The notes beneath the pieces are model-generated. The model saw nothing but the letters and a program-made list of their open reading frames with translations, did not search any database and was not told the origin of the DNA. Source: Methanofollis sp. UBA420 (GTDB lineage Archaea; Halobacteriota; Methanomicrobia; Methanomicrobiales; Methanofollaceae). Taken from it: a stretch of 64,000 nucleotides of DNA. The position numbers and the translations under genes were made by a program. Each line of letters starts with the position of its first letter. The stretch's first letter is position 1. Below are positions 42,547-51,436 of this stretch, in pieces. The stretch lies in assembly GCF_002498315.1 (NCBI RefSeq), contig NZ_DAGX01000002.1, forward strand, positions 250,808 to 314,807. Reading direction: 5' to 3'.

Positions 42547-43408
42547 CTCCGGTCGCCCGGTAACAAACCTGCGGATCAGTCTCACGCCGCGCTGCAACCT
42601 CGACTGCATTTACTGTCATGCAGAGGGGGAGGTGAAGCCGCGCGAAGAGCTCAGCCTTGAGGAGATCAGGGAGATCCTCCGTGTCGGTGCAAAGATCGGG
42701 ATCAAAAGCGTGAAGTTCACGGGGGGCGAGCCACTCCTCAGGAAGGATATTCTCGATATCGTCAGGGCTGTGCCGCGCGGGATCGAGTCGTCGATGACCA
42801 CGAACGGCACCCTCCTCCCGGGCCTTGCCCATGACCTGAAGGAGGCGGGGCTCGCACGGGTGAACGTGAGTCTCGACACCCTCAGGCACGACAGGTACCG
42901 CCAGATCACGAAAAAAGACCTCCTCGACCATGTGCTCGACGGGATCCGCGAGGCCGTCGACGCCGGCCTGACGCCGGTGAAGTTGAACACCGTCATCCTG
43001 AAGGGGTTGAACGAGGACGAGATCCCGGACTTCCTCGCCTTCGTCAGGGACAGCGACGCCCTCATCCTCCAGATCATCGAGTTGATGGAGTTCAACAACT
43101 GCACGATGCACGGCGACGTGGATCGCCTGGAGAAAGAGATCGCCGACAATTCGACAGAGGTCCTCACCCGGCGCATGCACCACCGGAAGAAGTACTGCGT
43201 GGACGGCGCTGAGGTCGAGGTGGTGCGGCCTCTCCACAACACCGAGTTCTGTGCCTTCTGCAACCGCCTGCGCGTGACGTCTGACGGCTACCTCAAGCCC
43301 TGCCTCCTGCGGACCGACAACCACGTCGATATCAGGGGGAAGAAGGGAGAGGAACTGGAGGCCCTCTTCGAGAAGGCCGTCCAGAACAGAGAGCCCTTCT
43401 TTAAATAA
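42530..43408 (+). CDS. moaA: GTP 3',8-cyclase (molybdopterin synthesis)
   Basis: A 292-residue radical SAM enzyme for the first step of molybdopterin. The SAM cluster motif is CNLDCIYC near residue 22, followed by FTGGEPLLRKD. The C-terminal second cluster is CAFCNRLRVTSDGYLKPC. Methanogens need molybdopterin or tungstopterin for formylmethanofuran dehydrogenase. It is translated from within the end of rlmE. The protein is shorter than bacterial MoaA (about 330) but has all motifs. Confidence 0.93.
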   Translation: MVLKDNSGRPVTNLRISLTPRCNLDCIYCHAEGEVKPREELSLEEIREILRVGAKIGIKSVKFTGGEPLLRKDILDIVRAVPRGIESSMTTNGTLLPGLAHDLKEAGLARVNVSLDTLRHDRYRQITKKDLLDHVLDGIREAVDAGLTPVKLNTVILKGLNEDEIPDFLAFVRDSDALILQIIELMEFNNCTMHGDVDRLEKEIADNSTEVLTRRMHHRKKYCVDGAEVEVVRPLHNTEFCAFCNRLRVTSDGYLKPCLLRTDNHVDIRGKKGEELEALFEKAVQNREPFFK

Positions 43409-43434
43409 CTGTTTTCCACTCTCATTTTTGATCT

Positions 43435-43560
43435 GCCCAAGTTGATCCCGGGGACGCCTTGATGGGCAGTGTGGGGAAGGCAGGGATTGGCGCCGGTGCC
43501 GGGGGGCTGCCTCGAAAAACAGACGGACAACCTTTCTGGAGCCCGGATGCCATTTTAGGG
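43435..43560. repeat. Degenerate copy of the dispersed repeat
   Basis: CAAGTTGATCCCGGGG, GTGGGGAAGGCAGGGATTG, GCCGGGGGGCTGCC and GATGCCATTTTAGGG echo the family's blocks in changed order. It is likely a decayed or rearranged copy. The next gene's promoter follows. Confidence 0.35.
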
Positions 43561-43640
43561 CGTGCCCAGATAAACCCGGGCACAGAGAGACAGATGCCAG
43601 AATACAATGATTTTTAGTGTGGACGGGCAAACTGCTCTGT

Positions 43641-44159
43641 ATGATGAACGAACTTATGCAGGACGAGCATTTCAGGGCCCTGCTGAAGTACTATGAGAAG
43701 TCCCTCATCCTGGAGGAACCGAGCGACTTCCACCCGACCCTGTCCTTCTATCTCATGGACGCCCTCGCGCACATCGAGTACACGCTGAGCACCTATGTCT
43801 TCAACTACCAGTCACCGAAGAACATGATGCACCGCGAGTACCTCCGCTGGCGGCTTGACGAGGAGAAGAAGGACGAGCGCGCCCTCTTCCCGGGATTTAT
43901 CATGTGGCTGAAGGAAAACCAGCCCGAGAAGTTCGCAAAGCTCCCGATGGTCTGGAAGGGCGTGTACGACAGGGGAAACCCGGCCGCCTACCAGAGTTTC
44001 AGGATCGTCCTTGACCCGGAGAGCAAAAAGCCGGTGCCCGCGGCGTTCTTCTCCGACGCCATCGATGAGTTCTTCTCCAGACCGTTCTTCAACAGCATCT
44101 ACAACGGCGGTTCACTGGCGACCCTCTTTGAGGAGTACAAAAAAAGCGTGAGCGCCTGA
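43641..44159 (+). CDS. Hypothetical soluble protein
   Basis: A 172-residue protein I do not recognise. It has helical, aromatic-rich segments (MDALAHIEYTLSTYVFNYQSP, FPGFIMWLKENQPEKF) and no signal or membrane segment. It ends 4 bp before the M20 peptidase gene and is likely translated from the same message. ATGs at 43641 and 43644 are both possible. A TTTTTAG box about 27 bp upstream suggests a short or absent leader. Confidence 0.72.
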   Translation: MMNELMQDEHFRALLKYYEKSLILEEPSDFHPTLSFYLMDALAHIEYTLSTYVFNYQSPKNMMHREYLRWRLDEEKKDERALFPGFIMWLKENQPEKFAKLPMVWKGVYDRGNPAAYQSFRIVLDPESKKPVPAAFFSDAIDEFFSRPFFNSIYNGGSLATLFEEYKKSVSA

Positions 44160-44163
44160 GACC

Positions 44164-45330
44164 ATGGACGTTTCCGCTCTCTGCAGGGACCTTGTCAGGA
44201 TCAGGAGCGAGAACCCTCCCGGCGATACCCGCGACGTCGCCGACTACATCCATACCTTTCTGCTGGAGAGCGGGATCGAGAGTGTCGTCGTCTCCCGGGA
44301 CGGGCAGCGCTGCAATCTGATCGCACCCGGCCGGAACCCGGGCCTCCTCCTTGTCGGCCACCTCGACGTTGTCCCGGCCATCCCGACAGGGTGGAGCCAC
44401 CCCCCCTTCGAGGGCGTCGAGGAGGAGGGGTATATCTGGGGGAGGGGATCGAGCGACATGAAAGGGGGGTGCGCGGCCCTCCTCACCGCCCTACGGCGTG
44501 TCGCCGGCGAAGGGGACGCACCCTCCTGTCAGGTGGTCTTTGTCTGCGACGAGGAAACCGGGGGGTGCCATGGCATGGAATATCTCCTTGCAAAGGACGT
44601 GCTTCGGCCCTGCGACACACTCATCGCCGAACCGACGCCCCGCCTCTCCCCCTGCATCGGGCAGAAGGGACTGGCGCGGCTCTCCCTCTCTTTTTCCGGC
44701 GAACCCGGACACAGTTCCCTGTACCCGGAGATCGGGCGGAGCGCGATCATGGAGGCGCACGCGCTCATCTCTTTTCTCCAGAAGATCCATGAACAGGAGT
44801 ACCCGGTGAGCGGCGAGATGGAGGAGATCATCGCCCGGTCGTCAGGGGTGCTCGAAGGGATCTTCGGGACACAGGGACTCGACCGTGTCCTGCGCCGCGT
44901 GATGTTCAACCCGGGTGTCATCTCCGGCGGGGAGAAGGCAAACATCGTTGCCGAACGCTGCGACCTCGACCTCGACCTGCGCATCCCGTGGGGGTGCACG
45001 ACCGGGGAGATCGTCTCAGAGATCGCTTCGCATGCGCCCTCAGCGAGGATGAAGGTGACCTCGACCTCCGAACCCTCCTTTACGCCGCCGTCGGCCATGA
45101 TTGCCACGCGCATCTCTTCGGAGATCGGGCGCGTGTATGGGAAAGAGGCGGTTCCCATCTTCCAGTGGGCGGCGAGCGATGCCAGGCACCTGAGAAAGGC
45201 CGGGTTCCCGACAGTGGAATACGGCCCGGGAGAGATAAAAACGATACATGGCATCGACGAGCGGGTTTCTATTCCTTCACTCAGGTGCGCAGAAGAGATC
45301 TACAGAGGCCTCATTCTCTCGTATTGTTGA
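44164..45330 (+). CDS. M20-family metallopeptidase (ArgE/DapE-like)
   Basis: A 388-residue zinc deacylase. The first zinc ligand is in LVGHLDVVPA near residue 62, the bridging Asp is in WGRGSSDMKGG, the catalytic Glu lies in FVCDEETGG, and the late His is in TIHGIDERVS. A dimerisation lid (FSGEPGHSSLYPEIGRSAI) is present. Related enzymes remove acyl groups from ornithine or diaminopimelate. The substrate cannot be read from sequence, and nearby genes do not settle it. The gene is coupled to the preceding hypothetical gene. Confidence 0.86.
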   Translation: MDVSALCRDLVRIRSENPPGDTRDVADYIHTFLLESGIESVVVSRDGQRCNLIAPGRNPGLLLVGHLDVVPAIPTGWSHPPFEGVEEEGYIWGRGSSDMKGGCAALLTALRRVAGEGDAPSCQVVFVCDEETGGCHGMEYLLAKDVLRPCDTLIAEPTPRLSPCIGQKGLARLSLSFSGEPGHSSLYPEIGRSAIMEAHALISFLQKIHEQEYPVSGEMEEIIARSSGVLEGIFGTQGLDRVLRRVMFNPGVISGGEKANIVAERCDLDLDLRIPWGCTTGEIVSEIASHAPSARMKVTSTSEPSFTPPSAMIATRISSEIGRVYGKEAVPIFQWAASDARHLRKAGFPTVEYGPGEIKTIHGIDERVSIPSLRCAEEIYRGLILSYC

Positions 45331-45457
45331 TTTCATCCAGGTTGAGAAGAGGAGAACATCTATATAGCACAAATTTTGATGCCCGTTCTCGTAGATATAG
45401 GGTCGTCCCGGGCAACCTTATAAACCCATATATACCGGGAGCAAGTACTCGTATTTG

Positions 45458-46114
45458 ATGAAGTCCCTCCACATGCTGCTCGCCTTTCTTGTCTGTGCCG
45501 CCCTTCTGGTGGCGGGATGTACCACCGCGGCCGAAGGTGGGTCACAGGAAAAACCATTCTGGGCCAAGGATACGCCCGCCCCCACGCCGACCACACCAAC
45601 CCCGACTGTGGACAGCGAATATGTCAGTCCTGCGACGCCATATCCCGCGACGACCAACCGCCCGAGTCCGCCGGCACAGCAGAACCCCACTGTCACGCCA
45701 GCAGCGCCCTCATATCTGGAAGTGATCCACGAGAAGGTTGTGCTGGACTATGGTCATCCTGCGGCTGCATGGGTAATCAATGTGACACAGGCACCCCTTA
45801 TTGTGGACTTCTCCGTTCAGCCGAAGATGACCACCCGGACGGTCGTCTATGAGAGCAGTTATGGAAGCCATAAGGAAGAGAAAAAGACGGTGACCACCAT
45901 CAGCGACAGAAGTCGGCTTGAGGTGACCGTGCGCGACGGGGACGGGAATATTGTGGCACAGGACGGTTTTGCCGGCCTGTACTCCGTGGACGAATCAAAG
46001 AAAATCCTTGTCATGAGCCCGGGAAAATACCATCTGGACATCCGGGGCACAGATGTCACCGTCGATCTCTCCGCGATGATCGGGCAGACTGGGCAGACAA
46101 CAGGGGAGGTCTGA
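45458..46114 (+). CDS. Lipoprotein with proline-rich stalk
   Basis: A 218-residue protein with a lipobox (LVAGC) at residues 17-21, so it is exported and probably lipid-anchored. A Thr/Pro-rich stalk (PTPTTPTPTV...) of about 55 residues follows. The C-terminal globular domain (about 85-218) has ISDRSRLEVTVRDGDGNIV and GKYHLDIRGTDVTVDL, a beta-sandwich look. No enzyme motif is seen. TATA-like sequence near 45425-45435 precedes it. It is likely a cell-surface or substrate-binding protein. Confidence 0.78.
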   Translation: MKSLHMLLAFLVCAALLVAGCTTAAEGGSQEKPFWAKDTPAPTPTTPTPTVDSEYVSPATPYPATTNRPSPPAQQNPTVTPAAPSYLEVIHEKVVLDYGHPAAAWVINVTQAPLIVDFSVQPKMTTRTVVYESSYGSHKEEKKTVTTISDRSRLEVTVRDGDGNIVAQDGFAGLYSVDESKKILVMSPGKYHLDIRGTDVTVDLSAMIGQTGQTTGEV

Positions 46115-46164
46115 CCTCTCCCCGGTCTGCTGAAGGGGAATGAATATATGGGAGAACCACCAAT

Positions 46165-46170
46165 TTTATA
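46165..46170 (+). promoter_or_regulatory. TATA box for tRNA-Arg
   Basis: TTTATA lies about 20 bp before the tRNA 5' end. Confidence 0.5.
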
Positions 46171-46185
46171 GAGCACATCTGCAGT

Positions 46186-46257
46186 GTCCCGGTAGGGTAG
46201 TGGACATCCTAGAAGCCTGCGGAGCTTTTGACCCGGGTTCAAATCCCGGCCGGGGCG
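46186..46257 (+). tRNA. tRNA-Arg (anticodon GCG)
   Basis: A 72-nt tRNA with acceptor GTCCCGG/CCGGGGC (one G-T pair) and D arm GGGTAGTGGACATCC. The anticodon arm GAAGC-CTGCGGA-GCTTT gives anticodon GCG, and the T arm is CCGGGTTCAAATCCCGG. CCA is not encoded. A T-rich run follows at 46258-46270. Confidence 0.88.
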
Positions 46258-46270
46258 TTTTTCCCTTTTT
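46258..46270 (+). terminator. T-rich stop after tRNA-Arg
   Basis: TTTTTCCCTTTTT follows the tRNA 3' end directly. The gap up to 46562 holds a 7+7 bp inverted repeat (CGATTCT-CC-AGAATCG) near 46430 and a TATATATTG box near 46503, but no gene. Confidence 0.5.
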
Positions 46271-46562
46271 CTGGTTCTTTTGTTGCTGCTCTCCACGGTT
46301 TTCCAGAGACAGCACCATAACGAAAAACCTGGCTTGTTGCCATCGGTTTGGGTCTTATAACTTTCATGTTCATCCAACAGCAGGAGCGCAGATCTTTTCC
46401 ATGATCTCTGGACAGGTTAGAGGGATCGATTCTCCAGAATCGCACAATCCCCCTGCAATATAAAATAAGATCTCCAAATATCTGCCAGGATAATACAGCT
46501 GGTATATATTGTACTCCCTCAAAATAAGAGGAGCGGCGCGGGCAGATTTTCAGGCCTAGAAT

Positions 46563-48314
46563 ATGCTGAAATCCGCCAGAGACGCCCTTGAATGCCGTGA
46601 GACTATGAAGCTCCTCACATATACCATCCTTGTTATCGTGTGCGTGACCCTTGCCCTGATCACCGGCATCTTCGTAACCGCTCATCTGGTGCTCGACCCG
46701 CACATCGAAAAAATCGAGATCTCGGCGATGACCGATGACTGTGACCTCGTCACGGACATTCTCCAGACCGAACTGGACGGCATCGCCATGCTCTGCCGGG
46801 ACTATGCAACATGGGACGATGCCTGCTCTTTTGTGCAGGACGGGCACCCTGCGGGCCATGCCTCCGACGTTGCCCTCGAAATCTTCGGGACGGCACGTCT
46901 GGATACGATCCTGCTCTATGACGCCGGGGGGACTCTCGTCTATGGGACAGACATTGAACGTTCAAACATGAACCTCACGTCCCCCTCTTCTGCTCTCCTT
47001 ACCTACCTCGACGACCATGACATCTATGCACAGATCTGTTCTTCCCGACGCGAGGTCACGGGTATCATCCCCCTTCCCGAAGGACCGATGATGGTTTCCG
47101 CTGCTCCGGTGCTCAGGAGTACGGGACAGGGCCCCTCACAGGGGATGCTCCTCTTTGGGCGGTATCTCCGGGGAGACGAAGTTGTACGAGTCCAGGACAT
47201 CACCAGCCTCCCAGTCTCGTTCTACTCCCCGGATGACCCTGCGGCATATGCCGGCATCGTTGGAAGCGGCCGTACGGACGGGGTAGAGTCCCCGGTCATC
47301 GCACCCTCTCCTGACAGGAAGACAGTCTCCGGGGTCACTGCCCTCGACGACATCGAAGGCAGGCCCGCAGTCCTCGCCCGTATCGATCAGCCACGAAGCC
47401 TGTATTTCCAGAGCATTGAACCATTTTTCCAGTTCATCCTTGTCATCGTTGCGACCTGTGTATCTGCCGGCATCCTTATCCTCATCCTCCTCCACCGGAC
47501 CCTTTTTCGCCATTTCGAAGAGGTGAGCCGTACAGTCGCGGCGATCCGGCATGACCGGGACTATTCCCGCCGCCTCCCCCGGGGCCTGACAGACGAGATG
47601 AACATGCTCTGTGGAGCGATCAACGACCTCCTCTCTTTTCTGGAGGGGCACATTGCCGAAAGGAACCGGTACGAAGAGTGCCTCAGGGACTCCCGGGAGA
47701 AGTACCGCCAGTTGTTCCATTCGGCCAACGACGTCATCTTCGTCATGCAGGACGGACACATATCTGACTGCAACAAAAAAGCCCGGGAAATGCTGGGTTA
47801 CAACCCTGAAGACGTGAAAGAACTTTCTATCCTTGATGTCTCACCGGATTGCCAGCCCGACGGCAGGTGGTCGGCCGAAGCCCTGAAGGAGTATTATGCC
47901 ATGGCCGAAAGAGGTGCAGTCCTCTGCTTCGAGTGGCGGCACCTGAGAAAGGACGGGACATTTCTGGACACGGAGGTCGCTCTCAACCGCTTTGACCTGA
48001 AATCAGGGCCCTATCTCCTTGCCATTGCAAGGGATATCACCGAGAAAAAACAGACAGATCGGCTCAAATCAGAGGCATTCGTCCGGATAGAGCAGAACCT
48101 CCAGCAGTTCGCCACTCTCAACGACGAGATCAGAAACCCCCTCCAGGTCATCCAGGCTGTTGCCGAGATGCACTCTTCCGACGACACGGCGATTGTACTG
48201 GAGCAGGTCGGGCGCATCGACAGGCTTGTGGACGACCTGGACCGGGGCTATATCGCGTCGGAGAAAGTGCGTGAATTCCTCAGAAAACACTACCAGTTCG
48301 GAAAAAAGGAATGA
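46563..48314 (+). CDS. CHASE4-HAMP-PAS sensor lacking kinase ATPase
   Basis: A 583-residue membrane sensor. A first membrane helix (about 16-42) is followed by an external domain of about 250 residues with CRDYATWDDACSFV, typical of CHASE4. A second helix (about 291-315) leads to a HAMP-like segment. The PAS domain (about 380-500) has DVIFVMQDGHISDCNKKAREMLGY. The end has ATLNDEIRNPLQVI, a kinase H-box where the usual His is Asn. The protein stops with no ATPase domain. It may signal by a partner protein. ATG at 46605 is an alternative start. Confidence 0.84.
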   Translation: MLKSARDALECRETMKLLTYTILVIVCVTLALITGIFVTAHLVLDPHIEKIEISAMTDDCDLVTDILQTELDGIAMLCRDYATWDDACSFVQDGHPAGHASDVALEIFGTARLDTILLYDAGGTLVYGTDIERSNMNLTSPSSALLTYLDDHDIYAQICSSRREVTGIIPLPEGPMMVSAAPVLRSTGQGPSQGMLLFGRYLRGDEVVRVQDITSLPVSFYSPDDPAAYAGIVGSGRTDGVESPVIAPSPDRKTVSGVTALDDIEGRPAVLARIDQPRSLYFQSIEPFFQFILVIVATCVSAGILILILLHRTLFRHFEEVSRTVAAIRHDRDYSRRLPRGLTDEMNMLCGAINDLLSFLEGHIAERNRYEECLRDSREKYRQLFHSANDVIFVMQDGHISDCNKKAREMLGYNPEDVKELSILDVSPDCQPDGRWSAEALKEYYAMAERGAVLCFEWRHLRKDGTFLDTEVALNRFDLKSGPYLLAIARDITEKKQTDRLKSEAFVRIEQNLQQFATLNDEIRNPLQVIQAVAEMHSSDDTAIVLEQVGRIDRLVDDLDRGYIASEKVREFLRKHYQFGKKE

Positions 48315-48344
48315 GGGACTCTGAAGATATCCTGTTCTTGCATG

Positions 48345-48690
48345 CTGGTTCCGGGGGGCTGCCGTTCGAAAACCTACGGTCACCGGCAAATCAAAGATCT
48401 GTCAGAACAGGAAAATCTTCGATTTTCCCGTATCTCTCAAGATCGCTTTGCTCACACTCCCCACCCCCTACCATCAGGATAGAGACGGGATGGCAATCCC
48501 TCTCAAATTTTCTGCCCTGTCTTCCCGGGATCAATCCTGAGTTGTGGGGTCCGGGGGCAACGAGAAGACAAAGTCTTCGAGGTCAGTCCCCCGGTGGAGA
48601 GTGAGGGGAAGGCGGTGGATCCGCGCTTACCCTCCGAGATCGGGGGGATAGGGGTACATGATCCGAGCAGGGGGGTTCTACAAAGCCGAC
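48345..48690. repeat. Dispersed intergenic repeat, copy 4 (direct orientation)
   Basis: About 66 bases from 48351 differ at only one position from those at 61377. Later blocks include CACTCCCCACCCCCTACCATCAGGATAG, TCTTCCCGGGATCAATCCTGAG, a GGGGG/CCCCC hairpin, GGGGAAGGCGGTGGATCCGC and GGGGGGTTCTACAAAGCC. It fills the convergent gap between the CHASE4 sensor and the pyrophosphatase. Confidence 0.75.
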
Positions 48691-48700
48691 TGAGGCCCCG

Positions 48701-50317
48701 TCAGAGGTCCCGGAGCATATTCCCGAACTGCGGGAGGAAGTCCTTCTTCCGTGACATCACGCCCGGAAGCCGCCTGGGCTGCTCCGTAATTCCCAGTTTT
48801 GCCAGGTGGCCCTCCTCTGCCGCGGCAAAGAGGTCGCTGCCGTTTTCGAAGACATTGGTGAAGAGGGCGAGGAAAAAGTCGCTCCCTGTTTCTTGGCGGA
48901 GGGCGTTGACCTTCTCCTTGATCTCGTCAGCATGCACGGTGCTGAACTCGAAGGAGGGGACGGTCACCTGCGCGATGACCACCTTCTTCTCAAAGAGGTT
49001 GTAGTGCTTGGTATCCCTGAGGAGGAGGTCGTGGAGGGGGACGTTTTCCAGTTCTATCCCCCGCTGGACAAGTTCCATGCCATAGGCCGCCGGGTCCACG
49101 CCCGCGATGCCGGCCAGGTAGTCCACGACTTTTTCGTCCTCAGGGGTCGTCGTCGACATCTTCAGGGCGAGGGTGTCGGAGAGGACGCCCGAGAGCAGCA
49201 GGCCTGCCGTCTGCTCTGTCGGTTCGACCCCCTTTTCGATGAACATCCTGGTGATAATCGTCGAGGTCGACCCCACGGGATCATTCAGGAATTTGATGGG
49301 TTTCAGGGTGGTGATTGCCCCGAGGCGATGGTGGTCGATGATCTCCAGCACGTCGGCCTTCTCGATGCCGTCCACCGCCTGCGAGAACTCGTTATGGTCG
49401 ACAAGGATCACCGACTTGCGGATGTCGTCGACGAAGGTGTTGCGCGAGATCATGCCAAGCAGGCGGTTGTCGTTTTCGACCACGCAGGCCGTCCTGTACT
49501 TGGAGTTCGAGACGACGTCCTTCACATATTCGAGGGGGTCGGCCATGCTCACCCGCGGCACGTCGGTCGCCATCACCATACCTGCCGGCAGGGAGAGATT
49601 AATCATCTTGCCGACACCGAAGGCATCGAGGGCGGTCGAGAGGACGGCGACGTTCCGCGTCTTTGCGGCATTGATGACGCGCTCGCCGACCGGCGAATTG
49701 TCGGCGAGGATGAGAGCGGCGATCCCGGCCGAGATCAGGGCGAGCTGGGCCGGTTCGTTGTCCCCGACTATGGCGACGTCACAGGGCGAGAGCCGCGAGA
49801 GGGAGACATGGAGGGCGTCTATCGCCATGTACACCCTCCCTTCCAGGAGGTCCGGGCCGGGCACGAGGATCTGGGCGCTCAGGATCTTTGCTAGGGTCTG
49901 GAGTTTGATCGGCGTGATGGCAAGTTGTTCGATCTTCGTCCGGGTCACATAGGCGCGGGCCAGGCCGTGCTCGCTCATAAGGCCGAGGAGGATGCCGTTG
50001 TCGTCGACGATCGGCATGTTGCGCACGCCGTGTTCGTCCATCATGGCGACGACCTCGATCGTCGGAATGTCGGCATGGGCGCTGATCGGATAGGTGAAGG
50101 GCAGGTCGGAGACATTGGGCTCGACGCTCTCGATCAGGGCCGGCGCTTCGGTGCCGAACTTTTCAAGGACAAAACCCGTCTCGGGATTGACTTCGCCGCA
50201 CCGCGCAGGGACATACTTCCCTGCCTCCTCACGGTTCAGGAGTTCGGCATAACCTATGGCGCTGCAGATACTGTCGGTATCAGGGTGCCTGTGCCCGATC
50301 ACATAGACCTTGTTCAT
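48701..50317 (-). CDS. Manganese-dependent inorganic pyrophosphatase with CBS/DRTGG insert
   Basis: A 538-residue family II pyrophosphatase. The DHH core has GHRHPDTDSICSAIGYA at the start, DHNEFSQAV near residue 308 and EIIDHHRLGAI. An insert of about 235 residues between the first and second core motifs holds two CBS-like parts (about 68-120 and 245-300) around a DRTGG-like domain. CBS domains often sense adenine nucleotides. The C-terminal DHHA2 domain is complete. GGGGG lies six bases before the ATG at 50317. The enzyme removes pyrophosphate from biosynthesis, probably under energy control. Confidence 0.93.
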   Translation of the reverse strand: MNKVYVIGHRHPDTDSICSAIGYAELLNREEAGKYVPARCGEVNPETGFVLEKFGTEAPALIESVEPNVSDLPFTYPISAHADIPTIEVVAMMDEHGVRNMPIVDDNGILLGLMSEHGLARAYVTRTKIEQLAITPIKLQTLAKILSAQILVPGPDLLEGRVYMAIDALHVSLSRLSPCDVAIVGDNEPAQLALISAGIAALILADNSPVGERVINAAKTRNVAVLSTALDAFGVGKMINLSLPAGMVMATDVPRVSMADPLEYVKDVVSNSKYRTACVVENDNRLLGMISRNTFVDDIRKSVILVDHNEFSQAVDGIEKADVLEIIDHHRLGAITTLKPIKFLNDPVGSTSTIITRMFIEKGVEPTEQTAGLLLSGVLSDTLALKMSTTTPEDEKVVDYLAGIAGVDPAAYGMELVQRGIELENVPLHDLLLRDTKHYNLFEKKVVIAQVTVPSFEFSTVHADEIKEKVNALRQETGSDFFLALFTNVFENGSDLFAAAEEGHLAKLGITEQPRRLPGVMSRKKDFLPQFGNMLRDL

Positions 50318-50479
50318 GATCATCCCCCGCAAAGAGTGCGGATAGTGTCTTTATCTGTACGTCCCGCCTCTTTATCTCCTTGCCCCCGACACCCCCGGAG
50401 CACAACGCACGCCCGGGCAGAAAAACACAAAAGATAAAGGTGGCTCTGCGGAGTGAACGGTCCTGTGGTGCCGCGTCGG

Positions 50480-50640
50480 AAGAGGGGAGTGATGGCAACC
50501 CCCTCAAGATCTCCCTCTCTCTTTTCCCCGGACCAATCCTGAGCGGGGACGACCGAAGAGAGTCGAGAAAATCTGTGACGCTGTCTGGGGGCTTGCCTCC
50601 GGGGGAGAGTTTGGGATAGGCGGTGGATTGGTGTTCTCCA
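50480..50640. repeat. Dispersed intergenic repeat, copy 5 (partial)
   Basis: This carries AATCCTGAGCGGGGACGACC, GTCGAGAAAATCTG, GGGGGCTTGCCTCCGGGGGAGAG and GGATAGGCGGTGGATTGG. The left half of the family (the CTGCCG and ATCAGGATAG blocks) is missing or decayed. Confidence 0.6.
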
Positions 50641-50653
50641 CCAGAGGCCTACC

Positions 50654-51226
50654 TCACTTCTTCAGGGCAAGGCCTGCCGAGAAGGCCTTTGCGATCTCCG
50701 GGCCGACGGCATGGTACGCACGGCCCGCGGAGTCGTAGACAAAAGGCATGACCTTTGTGAGGTCAGGCACGCCGTCGGGCCCGAGCACCGACTCGTCCAC
50801 CTTGACATCCAGGATCTCGCCGATGAACTGGGTATGGACGCCGACTTCCATGCTCCCGGTGAGCCTGCACTCAAGGACGACCGGGAACTCAGCGACATAG
50901 GGCGCATCGACGAGGTCGCTCCTGACCGCGGTCAGTCCGGCCGTTGCGATCTTGTCGGCGTGCCTCCCCGACTCGATCCCGAAGTAGTCTGCCGCGGCGA
51001 CATGGCCGGCAGACGGGATGCAGACGGTAAACGCCTTCTGCTGCTGGATGTTCTCGTAGGTCTTCCGCACTTTCTGGATCGAGACAGCCACTGACGGGGG
51101 GTTGGACGAGCAGATCCCTCCCCATGCCGCGGTCATGGCGTCGGGGTTGCCGTCGGCATCATAGGTGCAGACGATCATTACAGGATGAGGATAAAGAAGC
51201 GGCCGCGCGCCGCAGGATCTCTTCAT
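50654..51226 (-). CDS. Flavin reductase-like protein
   Basis: A 190-residue protein with the FMN-binding split-barrel fold of flavin reductases. Marks are PHPVMIVCTYDADGNPDAMTAAWGG, the NPPSVAVSIQ strand, and later HTQFIGEILDVKVDE. Related proteins carry electrons through bound FMN (flavoredoxin) or reduce free flavin. A partner is not evident next to it. The start at 51226 (MKRSCGARPLLY) leaves out an unlikely 17-residue extension. Confidence 0.87.
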   Translation of the reverse strand: MKRSCGARPLLYPHPVMIVCTYDADGNPDAMTAAWGGICSSNPPSVAVSIQKVRKTYENIQQQKAFTVCIPSAGHVAAADYFGIESGRHADKIATAGLTAVRSDLVDAPYVAEFPVVLECRLTGSMEVGVHTQFIGEILDVKVDESVLGPDGVPDLTKVMPFVYDSAGRAYHAVGPEIAKAFSAGLALKK

Positions 51227-51436
51227 GCCCACAGAATAGACGCCGTACCTGAAGTCTGTTGCGCCTGGACCCTGCAACCCCCGGCATCGTCAGGGCGGCC
51301 TGTTCCCCGAGCAAGACTGGATACTCTCGATTTGGGCGTGAACTGCCCGAGAAACGACTTTTTGCCCCGGGAACCCGACGGCGGGAAGATTCTTATTATC
51401 TCGCACCCTATTATTCAGGTCATCTCAGGACCCGGC

